The notes beneath the pieces are model-generated. The model made no database searches, was not told where the DNA came from, and worked only from the letters and a program-made list of their open reading frames with translations. Positions 33,341 to 45,507 of a stretch of 64,000 nt of DNA are shown here, in pieces. Made by a program: the position numbers and the translations under genes. This DNA comes from Ehretia macrophylla (lineage: Eukaryota; Streptophyta; Magnoliopsida; Boraginales; Ehretiaceae): contig CM075773.1 of the NCBI GenBank assembly GCA_037974665.1, forward strand, positions 34,701,080 to 34,765,079, in the 5' to 3' direction. Positions within the stretch are counted from its first letter, which is position 1, and each line of letters begins with the position of its first letter.

Positions 33341-36300
33341 AGCATTTGTGTAATACCGTTAGATTTTAGCCGAATCACGGTGGATGTTTGTAGGAAATAA
33401 TTCGAGAGTTTGAAAACAAGGACATCGAAACTTGTTAGCTACCACTATGTGATAGTCAAATTCTAATTTTTTTTCATGCATCCTATACGCTCTGGTTCTA
33501 GAAATACTTGATCTATAGATAAAATCATTTTACGATTAGGTTCTCAACTTCGTATGTTTAAAACTCAGTCAGATTGTTAGGAACAACTAATTATAGATCT
33601 GGTTATATTGTGGTTGGTTTTTCTTGTTCTACGAGTTGAACATCAAAACCATTGCTATATAAATATATGTTATCAACGCTACATCGTTAAGATCTATAGC
33701 ATAAAAGCTAGGCATATAGGGCAAGAAAGAATGAAAAGACTAACATTCGGAGGTCTTTTGAGACTATGGTTAGCACAATTCTATTTGCCTCTATGTGAAA
33801 GTTGCCTAGCCAATAACTCCACAATAAAATATTTGGTAAAGGCTTGCGAGCTATTTTTCCATTGCCTTGTATTCATCCCGAAATCTATAATCCAAAGAAT
33901 GTTAGGGCATGGTAAGAGGCATGATGTTTCATTACATACAATTTCATAAGTTGTGGGCTTGTCTTTTTATTTTCTCTCAAATCCAAAGCTTTCAATTACT
34001 TTGGATATAATTTTAAACTTGTTGAGAATCGATCAGACAGAAAATGAAATCTTTGATAATCGACTGTGGTCGGGTATATCTATTTGATTTGTTCAAAAGA
34101 CTTGTAATGAAATAGGTATAACACATGAGCTTATTATTCCTGGAACTTCGCAATTATGAGATGTTGTAGAAGGAAGGAATAAAACCTTATCGGATGTGGT
34201 TAAGTATATGATGACTCATATAAATTTCTCAATTTTGTGTTGGGAATTTGTTACTGTCATATATTTGTCTACTTAACCAAGAGCCCTAGAAATCAATCAC
34301 TTCAACTCCCTATGAGTCATGGACAAGTAGTGAACTAATCCGCGATGACTTATGACCCTGTGAGTTGACTACTTTCGTTCATAATATTTTTCATGAGATT
34401 GAGAAATTTTAACCGCAAGGAAATATTTGTATTTTCATTTGGTACTTTGAACGCTCAAAAGGGAATGTTCATTAATGAATAGAGAGTGGGAGTGTGTCTG
34501 AATTTAACATTCTTAGATATAAAATTCTCTAATAGGAGATTCAGTTATCTGAATTGAATGCTCCTAATAGTCATATCTCTCACGATTTTTCAGTTGAAAA
34601 TGAGGACTTGTTTTCGTTTAATGATCCAAGTGAGAGATAAACACCGGTTTGGTTTTGGTCAAATTGAATCCGTTTTGCGATCAAAGTGAATTCGCTTCAT
34701 TAACCGGTTTGTGGATCATGTTCACTTGTAATAGTAATATCGGTATGGTCAACTCGAATCTATTTTGTGATCAATGTGAGTTCGTTTCACTACCGGTGAT
34801 TATGAAAATAAGTTTTTCATATAATTACTAGTTAGGATGATGATGAACCTTAGATAATGGCTGAAGTTCTCTCATCTTTTTGCAAGGAAAAGTTGGATAA
34901 AAGCAATATAAGAGTAATTGAATCTAATATGAGATATTAAGCTCGTTAATGGCTAAAAAGTTGTACCCAAATTGAGGGTATAATTTGCACGCAAACCTTC
35001 ATTCGTTGTTAGGTTTGCCTCAATTCACCTATTTCTGATCATGTCACCCAATTGAATCTCAAATTACATCAGGTGGATGTAAAGGTGATTTACATCAAGT
35101 GGATGTAACAGTGATGTTTCTTAGTGGATAAATGCAAGAATAATTCATTTTGTATTATCTTCAAGTGGTTCAATGTGGCATCTGTGTATATGTTAATTGA
35201 TTTAAGAGTAAATATGTGATTCTATCTCTCTAGATGGATGACATATTGTTGATCAGAAATGTCGAGTAGTATATAATCACTATTAGGAAATGGTTGGTTG
35301 TCCTCAACTTTGTGAGATAAAGGACATTGATGGAGTAGCTTGTGTGTTAAGAGTCAAGATCCACAGGGGTCAATCTAAGATTCTTGTTTTGTTAAAAGAG
35401 TCATATGTCAAGGAAGTTCTTGAATGACCCCACGCGTAACTCTATAAACCTATAGATGTTCCTGTAGCCAAGGCTGAAAGCTTAAGCTAAGGGACATGTC
35501 CCCAAATACCAGAATAGATTGATGAGATAAAAATGTTCCTTATTCAAGCACCATGGGAAGCCCAGTATAAATTGTGGTATGTACGTGGCTAGATATTCAT
35601 TTTTGCCATGGGATTGGGATGTCGTTATCAATCAAAATTTTAGACTAGCTGATTCAAGAGTTGTCTGAAGGATCTTGAGGTATTTGAAAGACAATTTAGT
35701 TTTGGGCTATGCCATTAATGTGTTGATCTTTATTAGAAGAGATCTACAAATGCTAACTTGGGTGGTGACCCAGATGAGCATAAAAGTTACCTCTTGACAT
35801 GCTTACTTGTTAATCAATGACACTATTTCGTAGAATAGCAAGAAGCAAATATGCATAGTATTGTCAACTATAGAAATTGAGATGTATGGCATACTCAACA
35901 ACTATGCAAAAGGTAGTATGGCTCGGGATATTATCATGGACTTGAGATGAGTCAATTGCTAGACGAGCAATGACAATCTATTGTGTCCACTAATTAGCCA
36001 CCGCTTATGTTAAGGATCCTAAATTTCATGGTGAAACCTAGTACATAGATATTATGGCTTTGTGTCATAAAAAGAAGTGACTGTGGAACACTCACCTATG
36101 CATGAGATGACAGTGACCACTCTATAAACCCATATCCAGAGATATGTATTTGTTGCAGCAGAATCTCTAGGATTGCGTAGAACTTCATATTGATATTCTG
36201 TAAAGTATTGTGTAATTACTAATGTACTCATACTGGTGAGTGTTTGATGTCAGTTCATAGTGAACGAAATTTTCTTCATGTGTTTGCTTGGTGCCTTATC

Positions 36301-37399
36301 TTTGTGATAAGCTTGGAAGAAATCGAGTATAAGTATGCTAGCACATATTGGCATTGAAAAGTATGTTGACAAGTTGATGAGATGGGCTTTCTCACACGAG
36401 CAATTTCCTCTGGCGTAGTGGGAGCGTGCAGAGATGAGACGATATGAGTTGGTTAGTATTTGTCAGGAGATGCTATACTCATATAAGATACGTCGCCTTA
36501 AGTATTGGTTTAGAATTGATTTCTATGACAATATTAAGATGAGACCTCTTATTTGTATATGTTATAATTAAAAACTGACATGAGGTCGATATAGATTCTC
36601 ATGGTCCATATAACTTGTTTATAGCTAGACGTGAAACTTCGATTACTAGGTGTATTAAGTTCGAGGATTCATGTTAGTTTCTGAGTGATAACTAGACCAA
36701 GATTTGTACGGTGTTTGATTTAGGTAAAGACATATGCCCATTTTTTAAGGGAAGTCACACCGTAACACATGTTTCATACTATGTGTGCTTTGCGACCATA
36801 AAAGGTAGTGGGTGAATGAATCCCTGCTTCACCACTGTGTGAGTCCTTGAAACAATAAATGCTTCTTAGGGATACCCTTAGTGACCTACGCTCATATTCT
36901 AATAGGTCAAGTTCAATGTTAACTACTTTGGTATGTTGTCTAAAGATCACGTTAGATTCAATCATATGGGATATGTCCGGGAAAGTGGTTGACTTGATTT
37001 AGAAGGATATTGAGCGAAGGGAAGATTGTTCGCATCTAGCGCTACATGTGTTCATTGGTCGACCAGTTATACAATCTTTGTGATTGAACAATCTTTATGA
37101 TTGAATATAACTATAAATACATGTTTGAGATTTAAAGGTCAAACATAGCGTACGAGGGATAAGGTGTGTGTTGACTGATGTGAACTTAAATAGGTCTAGG
37201 GTACAGTGAGACATTTTCTTCCGTTGAAGACCGTAGCTTCCATGTCATCCTTAATAGGTGCATGGTCTGAGCTTCCACTTGTTGTGTGCTCGCGAGTTGC
37301 ACGACTTATTTTCCTGTATAAATTTGGTGATAGTTCCCGACAAGGTCATGAAGAGAGATAGCGGTAGATAAGGGTCTACCCATCTTGTGCGAGTGGGAA
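33341..37399 (+). pseudogene. Copia pol remnant (copy B)
   Basis: Decayed protease to RNase H region matching 11331-15392, with the MDDILLIRN reverse transcriptase motif near 35234. No domain is open. It differs from copy A by scattered substitutions, mostly transitions. Confidence 0.7.
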
Positions 37400-39011
37400 T
37401 ATTGGATTTTGGGGTTGGGTCGCCCAATATGGGTTGACCCGGGACGACCCATGTTTGTATGGTGTTGGGTGTAATATTGATATATTATTTCAGCGTCTTT
37501 TCACTTAAATTTTGTTAGTTCTTGAGTAATTTATGAGCAATTTGATTGGTTGCATGTTTGTTTTATGATGAGAAGACATGGATTTTGAGGCAAAGATTGA
37601 GAAAAAATGAACAAGATAAAACTTTTATGTAACTGGTGAAGAGATTGAAGAACAAATAAAAGTAGCGCAGCTGTGCGGCAACGCAGTAAATTTAAGGGTA
37701 ATTTGGTAAAAAGGCACGAAAAGAAGAAAACCCTACGACAAAAGAAGACATCAGACGTTGAAAAAAAAGGAGTTCTTGGTTGGCGAGTATTTTTATGAAG
37801 AAAAGAGGACATTTTGGAGAGGAGAAAATGCAAGGAAACACAAGATTGACGAGGAAGGATGGATTAGAGACAAGATTAGTCACGACTTTCTCAAGATTTC
37901 TAAAGTTTTCTCTCTCGCTCATGATGAATTTTAATAGACTTTGGCTTTTATTTACATTTATTATGAGTTGTTAGATTATTTTTCTAGGGCTACGATGTAG
38001 CCAAATTTTGATCATTCGAATTATGTTGGATTGATTGATTGATTGATTATTCTATTTTTATGCTGAAAATTTCACACTATGCTTAATGCTTGTGATTGTT
38101 TGGCCAATAATTGCTTATTTTGTGGTTTAGTTTGAGACTGAGAAGTGATAACTAGATTGGATCATGTGTGGAGTATCATTAAATTGTTATAAGCTAGAGA
38201 TATTTATTAGATCTAATGCAGCGTTTAAATTTCTAGAACTTAATGCATTCCATAAGTTCACAGTTATCACATAGATGTAGGTAGATTGCTTATTGGGATA
38301 GGTTATTAATGCTTGAGAGAGATTAATAATTACATTAGTGAAATTGCTGGCAGCATAAGGAATAGTCGTCGATTGGTTTTAATCAATAGATTCGAGTAGG
38401 ATAAATCTTGGTGAAATTGAAACCCCTAAAGCTCTCCATTTATTGAATCAAATTTTCCATCAAATTCGCAATTGCTTAGTTGTTAGGTTCATTAGTTTTG
38501 TTAATTCTTTAGTTTTTAATCACAATCTCTCAAATTTTGGTCATCTGAATAAAGTTAAAGCTAAACCAATTTCGGTAATTAATAGTCTCAGTCCTCGTAG
38601 GAACGATCTTTATTAATCATTTTATTACTTGTTGCGACACGTGCACTTGCGTTAAAAATCATACAACATATGGGTCATGTGAAGTTATAGAAATAACTTC
38701 CCATCCTATTTCTAATAAGGGTAATTAGAAATGGAAAAGAAGTGAACGTATAAGTTCTTAAAATATAGAAGACAGTGAGTCTTCTTCAATGGTTCTTTTT
38801 CTCTCTCAAATTCACCATGATTACTGCGTGTAAACACCAGACTCTTAAGTTGTGGTTATTTAGTCCAAGATCGAACATGTATTTTGAACTCCGATTCGCG
38901 GTTGTTTAACGGTGGAACCAACGTGGCTAATTCCTGCAGCCTCTTTCTCATACTACGAGATTAGTATTCTATTCGGTTTATGAAGATCCGTATTCTGTAT
39001 TAAATTCTTCA
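37400..39011 (+). repeat. 3' LTR of the decayed Copia, split by an insertion (copy B)
   Basis: Parts 37400-37462 and 38669-39011 flank the nested solo LTR. The first bases read TATTGG instead of TGTTGG. Confidence 0.8.
37463..38668. mobile_element. Solo LTR nested in the Copia 3' LTR (copy B)
   Basis: 1206 bp with TGTTGGGTG and ATACAACA ends and TATGG on both sides (37458-37462, 38669-38673). The canonical TG start here shows that the altered start in copy A is a point mutation. Confidence 0.75.
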
Positions 39012-39292
39012 TTTTTTCTTGGTAAATATGTTGCTATTCTGTTGAAGATGGTGTTGGTGGCAAGATTTTTGCTTGCATATATAGAAACATGAAAACCAAC
39101 GGCTATTTTTTTTTTTTTTTTTCAGATTTGCCTTTTCTTCAAACAACTATTTTGTTAGATTTTAATTTTTTTGTCAGATCCTACCATTTAATTTTTTTGT
39201 TATTTTTATTTTTTAGGGTTTCAGATCTGACATATTCTTCTTTTTCTATTGAATATTCTTTTTTTTTTTTTTGTAACATTTGTCTTTTTCTA

Positions 39293-39338
39293 TAGTCTCT
39301 ATTATCTTCAACAAATTTGTTGAAGAAAATGGAGACTA
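39293..39338. repeat. 46-bp palindrome (copy B)
   Basis: Counterpart of 17279-17324 with a second arm mismatch. Confidence 0.85.
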
Positions 39339-39510
39339 TGTGCTATTTTTGCTCCTTAAAGCTTAAATGATGTCATAATTTTACCAAAAAAATATGAAAT
39401 TGGGTTTTAGAGACCCCATTTGTTTTTTTTTTGTTTTTTTTTTTATTTTTATCAATGGAGTCTCTAAAAACAATAATGATTGTTGTTTAGAGACTCTATT
39501 AAGGATACGC

Positions 39511-41163
39511 TAAGGATTTGAATAAGATCAACATACATCGATCAAGCCAATTCATATAAAATGAGTTGTTTTAATTAAGTCCACATTACGAATATATCAC
39601 ATGGAAACAAATAAATAGTTGACCTAAAAAAAAAAAGGGAGAATAGCATGAATAGTCCCCATCATTTTCAAAAACTTCAGTTTAATCCCCATTGTTTCAA
39701 AATATAAAAAAAAATCTCCAATGTTTCCCAAAATGTTCAAAAAGGTCTTTAATATTTTTCAAAATGTTCAAAAAGGTCCCCAATATTTTCTAAAAGATTT
39801 GGCTAGTCCTCATTGTTTCAAAAGGTTTAAAAATGTCCCAAATCCTTTCCTAAAGACTCAAAATGGTCATCAACGTCAAAACAACCGTTAACTTTGACAT
39901 ACTCTCTTTCATAATACAGTCTGACACGCGGCATAATTTTATTGGTTAGCTACTAATATGCAAAACAATATTGTATGGATCATCTTCTTCCTCATGCCTT
40001 GTGAAAAAAAATTACAGATTATGCATAATCTTTAAAAAATCATAGCTCCTTCAATTTTTGTCCAAATTTTATAAAATTTGGTCCGTTAGAATGAAAATTT
40101 CAAGGAGAATTTATAATCTATAATGGTCACGTGATTCAATTTTTTAAAAAAATTATTTCTTTTATCAAAATTGCCATTCAAAGACTGGTCACGTGACACG
40201 CATATGACTATTATTCTATCAAAGTTAATGGTTGTTTTGATGGTGAGAACCAGTTTTTGAGTCTTTTAGAAAAATATTAGGGACCTTTTTGAACCTTTTG
40301 AAAAATATTAGAGACTAAATTGAATCTTTTAGAAAATATTAGAGACCTTTTTGAACCTTTTAAAATAATGACTAAACTGAATCTTTTAAAAAATATTGGG
40401 GACCTTTTTGAACTTTTTAAAACTATGGAGACTAAACTGAATTTTTTGAAAAATATTGGGGACCTTTTTAAACTTTTTAAAACAATAGGGTCTAAACTGA
40501 TTTTTTTGAAAATAATGAGGACTATTTTTGCTATTCAATTGCTAGTTTTTGGGCCCTTGCAAAACACAAGTACAATAAATGTATTACAATTACTCATGAG
40601 CCAGCTATTTGATCTCTCTCTCTTTTTTAATTCTTTTTTTGGATTACAAAGATCATATTTGATTTGCCAATAAATACAACTGAATTGTTTAATTAACTGT
40701 CACATCATGAAGTCAGATATAACCTAATCGCTGGGTTTTTTTTTTTTTTTTTTTTGTCGGGCTGGGTAGTCTAAAAAGAAAAGACTATTGCTATATATCA
40801 CCTACATTTTAATTTTTTCTTACATAATAGGATTTTTATTGTATATATGATAGATTTAATATTTTATATAATAAATTTTATCGTATAAAAAGAGGTGAAG
40901 ATGTGACATAAATTAGCATTACTCGAAAGAAAAAAAAAATGACATACAATTTGGGTATTAAGGGTAAATTACTGAGTTTGACATTCAATAAGCCCTTGCA
41001 ATACACAAGTACAATATATTTATTACAATTACTCATGAGCCAGCTAATCAATCTCTCTTTTTTTGAGTATAAAGATCATCTCTGTACCAGCCCATGATGA
41101 GGGGTGGTGGGTTACTTTATTCATGCTACAGCTGATCTTGCCAATTTATACGGCTGAGTTGTT
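39511..41163. repeat. BAHD upstream module, second occurrence (copy B)
   Basis: Counterpart of 17479-19130, interrupted by the long-inverted-repeat element. It carries a longer T run near 40737-40756. Confidence 0.65.
39641..40536. mobile_element. Long-inverted-repeat (foldback / MULE-like) element (copy B)
   Basis: Counterpart of 17608-18503, with the same ends and inner repeats. The 117-codon frame across the right arm is identical in both copies, but this reflects recent duplication, not coding constraint. Confidence 0.65.
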
Positions 41164-41320
41164 TGATTAACTTTCACATTATGAAGTCAACTCGAGCCAA
41201 ATCGCTGGGTAGTCCAGAAAGAAAAATATGAAATACAATTATTACATGAGATTCGAACTGAAGTCTCTCAATTGTCAAAAAAAGTAATTTATCACTAAAC
41301 TACTTCTAAATCTCAGAATA

Positions 41321-41396
<76 letters not shown>

Positions 41397-42823
41397 AAAT
41401 ATTGTAAAATAAAATTATTACATGACCAGTTTATAAAATAAAACAATACTTTACATACATTATATATTGGCTACAAACTTTTTAGTTGTGGTCACCTTTT
41501 TTAAAAAAATTACAATAAAAATGTTTTAAAATTTAATACAATAAAAATCAAGTTGTGTTGATTAATTTAATTTTGTCAACTAAATAATATTAATCATATA
41601 AATTTTGATTTGATAAACTATTTTGAGTTAGCATATTCATTATGTAAGGTATGATTGTGTTTAAGTTTTAAATGTGTCATCTGTCAAGATTCACTGCTTC
41701 CACACAGTAGATTGCATCTTAATAATTGGATGAGAGTAGTAAGAAGTGTGTAATTGGGACATTCATCTTTCGATAAATTGCACTTAACCCTTTGTTACAT
41801 GGGTCTTTTTGACATTACAAATTTGAAACTCCATTTTCTTAAAAAAAACAAAATAAATTTAAATTTTTAATAATTCACAAATAGATGTAGACAAATAAAG
41901 AGAGAATTTTTAAATTCATAATTGTAACTGGTAATGTTACTTGAACATGATATTGTTAAAAGTAGTAAAAAACTAAGATGGCTTGTGAATATAGAGTAGT
42001 TTCCATAATATAGATAGATTTTGCACATGAAGACTTGTTTCTATCCTTGTATAAAAAAATATAAATAAATTCACTTCAAAATTATAAATTATGTGGTGTT
42101 ATAGTTAGCCCTAATATACACACCAATTCAATTAAGAAGGATCGAACTCAAGACCTTTTTGTTCATGAAACAATACCATTTCGGTTTGTTTAAATATCTT
42201 GAGACCATTTTAATTTTATCTAACATTGTTACATTTTAACAAGTTGCTTTATGTTTTTTCCTTTTTCGGGGACAAATAGTTTGGCAAAAGTTTTATGAGG
42301 ATGCACATGCATAAGTAGTGTTAGTTAATCGAATTCTGAAAGTATTAACTTCGACTTTTAAATATTTTCTATTTTCAGTTTTATGCATATTTTTATGCCT
42401 TGGTGTTTATTTTCGCTTCTATCCTTTTTTTTTTTTTTTAAAATAGCTTTATTATTGTATCTGGAATATTTCAACATAAGGGCCAAAAATTAATTGGACA
42501 AAACTATATTTAATGCAAAAGTGTCATAATACATGTGTTTTCTCATGAAAAAGTGCAATCAAACTTCGCTAACAAAGAGGGCATTTTGGACATTAAAAAA
42601 AAAAATACAAAAATGATAGCAACTTGTACAACCATCTTATTGCATAAAGCAAGCTACAAATATCACTTTGGACAACCAACTATTTTAAAGAGGACATTTT
42701 GGGCATAAAAAACAAAGTACAAAAATAATAACAACTTGTACAACCATCTTATTGCATAAAGCAAGTTACTAATATTACTTTTGACAACCAACTATCCCTC
42801 CATATTCTTTAAGATAATAGTTA

Positions 42824-42871
<48 letters not shown>

Positions 42872-43954
42872 CTATAAAATTTTTAAGATGAAATAGAGTA
42901 TTGGCAAGAAAAGGAAACATTTGGCTTGGTTAGACACAAGGCATTGTTGCTGAAGGCTTCCCTTAATTTGCTGACAGGTTCCCTTGGTGTGATTGTTTTG
43001 GTTTGTCTTATTTATTTTTCATTTGGTTTCTTTCTTATTTGATTGATTGTATGAACCTTTGTATTTTCTTCTATTTGTGGAATACACAGTTTTGCTTATT
43101 TGGTAAAAAAAAAAAATGAAAATAGAAAAAGAAGGGGGACACAGATGTCTTTCTACAACTTTTGTAATGTTTAACTCCGTTGATGGAATCATAGGACTGT
43201 GGGACATAAACATTGTTCCAAAATCACAAGAGAATTATGAAAGGGTTTTCGAAACGCAGGGGTTATTGTCGACTTATAATGAACCATAAAGAGTAATATG
43301 CATTTTACCCAAAGAAATAGTAAGGAGTGATGTACTTTTAAAATAGCCTATTTTCAAGCTTTTGAACTCTAGATACGACTATTCTGAAACCCATAATGAG
43401 TTTATAAACTATTTGATCAAAAAATTAGGTTAATAAAGCAGCCCCAAGTTTCAAGTTCATTTGGTTTCGAGGCATAAAAAATTTAAGCTTTGTTTAGTGT
43501 AGCTCTAAAATTTTAGTTTTTGAACTGTAGAGTTTTTAGCTGTAGAATTTTGGTTAGAAGTGATATTGAACAAGACATTGACTGTTGGGCCTATGTCTAG
43601 TAATGTTGATTTTTTAGAAATTTTGAGAACAATGTTGGACCTTAAAAAAAAAGAAGGGGTATATTTAAAAAGAAAAATAAAAATAGTTTCCAGCATTATG
43701 TAAAAACAGTTTCGCAAAAATATTTTTTTAAAAATTCAAAGTTGGGGCTTCTTAATTTTTTTTTATAGTTTTTTTTCAACTTCAACTTTGACCTAAAAGC
43801 ACTTGCAAACATGGACCAAACATATTAGTTTCATCTTTTAGGCTCACATAAAGTGTTTTTGAGTGTCTAAAAGTTAGATCAAACGGAGCAGTGATTTTAT
43901 TTTTGTCATTTCATTCACTTATCTGCTTAACTATTTCTTTGGTCAATGAGATCT
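41164..43954. other. Gene-free AT-rich region (copy B)
   Basis: Counterpart of 19131-21832. It contains expanded AT microsatellites at 41317-41394 (about 78 bp against 27 in copy A) and 42825-42870 (about 46 against 18), and the 113-bp tandem duplication at 42574-42798. No gene was accepted. Confidence 0.5.
42574..42798 (+). repeat. 113-bp tandem duplication (copy B)
   Basis: Counterpart of 20480-20703. Confidence 0.8.
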
Positions 43955-44384
43955 AGGGTCTATTTGATCTAACTGTGAAATTTTAGCTATTGAGTTTTAT
44001 AGAGGTTTGATGAGATGTAATTTTTGAATAGAAACCATTAAATGTTTGGTGTTATCATGTTAGAAGTATTGTTTATTATCAGTATGGAGGGGTATTTATG
44101 AGAAAAAAATATGGAGGGATATTTTGAGGGCAATGTTGGATTTCAAAAATATAGAGGGATATTTTTGAGAAAAAAAATAAAAATACCTTCCTACATCATA
44201 TAAAAAAAGTTTTGTGAAAGCTTTTTTTCGAAAAACTCTAATTTGAGCTTTTTATTTTTTTAAAAACTATTTTTAGCCATGACTTTTACCTTAAAGCTCT
44301 TTTAAAATAGATTAAACAAGTTAACTTAATTCTAAACTCATAAGAAACGTTTTTAAATATCTAAAAATAGGGCCAAACAAACCT
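43955..44384. mobile_element. MITE-like element spanning the right edge of copy B
   Basis: Starts AGGGTCTATTTGATCTAAC and ends GGGCCAAACAAACCT, an approximate inverse of the start. The copy A counterpart stops ~60 bp short. No coding capacity. Confidence 0.45.
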
Positions 44385-44953
44385 TTAATTTAAAGGTTGA
44401 TATTGAAGTCCATGCAATAAAAGCTGTCAAGTTCAAGAATCACCTTTATGTTTGTTGTTCAATTCTATGTTGATTTGTTCTGTTGTAAATTGTGTGAGTT
44501 ATTGTATCTAGTTATATATCACTAATTTTATCTTCTAATTTATCCCCTTCTTACGCTATTGTAGGAAAGTACTTCTCAAATCCACTTCTATTTTGTGCTC
44601 AGTTAGTTTACATAGCAATTCCATATTTGAAATTCGTGAAGTAATCATAATTCATAGCATGAGACTTCTAATGAAATTCCATATTTGAAATTCATCTAAT
44701 CTAATTGCATATATAACAATAACAATTTTATTACATCTTCACAACAAAACCAAAAGAAATGCAATTTAAAGGTACGTCAAGATTAACAACGTAACATTAG
44801 TTCAAAAAAAAAAAAAAACATAAATACTTGTGCAAATATTTTTGTGATTAATACAAATACTTGTTTATTGAACAAAAAAAAAAATAACAGCATAAATAAG
44901 TCAAATAATACCAATGACTTCCTAAAGCATGCATATATGTAATTCATAATAAG
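44385..44953. other. Gene-free stretch downstream of BAHD3
   Basis: AT-rich. The last ~100 bp resemble the 3' flank of BAHD1 (AAATAAGTCAAATAA motif), so this is the old 3' untranslated region of BAHD3. Nothing else was recognised. Confidence 0.5.
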
Positions 44954-45030
44954 TTAAGAAGGAGAGACAAAAGCAAGAAGCTCCGGGTCGCTTTCAAACA
45001 TGCAGACATGACTTGCTCTTCCAAAGTTAT

Positions 45031-45208
45031 TGTAAACAGAACAACTTTTGTGTATTTCACTGTGTTGAAATAATTTATACAATCATGTTACATTTATACA
45101 TATGAGTTCTAACGATAAAGCAATCAGTTGGAGGAAAATCAGTATCTACTAATAACAACATATAAAGTTCAAAATTCAAAATTATAATGACTAAGTCAAT
45201 TGCTAACA
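45031..45208 (-). repeat. 3' LTR of the BAHD3 Copia
   Basis: 178 bp, pairs with 50311-50488. Sense orientation starts TGTTAGCAATTGAC. Confidence 0.93.
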
Positions 45209-45217
45209 TCCCCCCTC
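45209..45217 (-). other. Polypurine tract
   Basis: GAGGGGGGA in sense orientation, directly upstream of the 3' LTR, the normal site of plus-strand DNA priming. Confidence 0.8.
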
Positions 45218-45507
45218 AAGCGAAGCCGGATCAATGACGGTGAGCTTAGATCGTAATCGATTAAACCGTGTAATTGATAACCCCTTTGTCATCACATCTG
45301 CTAATTGGTCAACTGTAGATATGAAACGAACAGTTAAATCCTTGAAGCCACATTTTCGTGAACAAAATGAACATCAATTTTGATGTGCTTCGTATGAGCA
45401 TGAAAAATAGGATTGGCTGTCAAGTAGGGGGCACCTATATTGTCACACCATAACACTGGCGGAGAAGTAGTGGGAAGACAAAGATCTGCAAGAAGGGATT
45501 TAAGCCA

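Larger units (their letters stand above)
29659..39011 (+). mobile_element. Decayed Copia LTR retrotransposon (copy B), with nested solo LTR
   Basis: Counterpart of 7661-17002. 5' LTR 29659-30069, primer site 30071-30083, leader repeats about 30712-31600, gag remnant about 32341-33340 (zinc knuckle 33253-33291, again with a stop after GH), pol remnant to 37399, 3' LTR from 37400 to 39011 split by the solo LTR. Both copies share the same insertion and most stops, so the element was already old when the segment duplicated. Confidence 0.9.
23067..44325 (+). repeat. Segmental duplication, copy B (~21.3 kb)
   Basis: Direct repeat of 1122-22203 in the same order and orientation. It is longer mainly through expanded simple repeats (poly-T at 26071-26109, AT tracts at 41317-41394 and 42825-42870). 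Its right edge continues through a complete MITE end into single-copy DNA. Its left edge abuts the glutaredoxin insert. Confidence 0.95.

Noticed and set aside
1122-44325. Two haplotypes misassembled in tandem
   Set aside because: Considered seriously, because the gene parts are nearly identical. Not preferred because the 863-bp junction insert, the truncated MITE and the strongly uneven divergence are hard to get from allelic copies. It cannot be excluded without reads.
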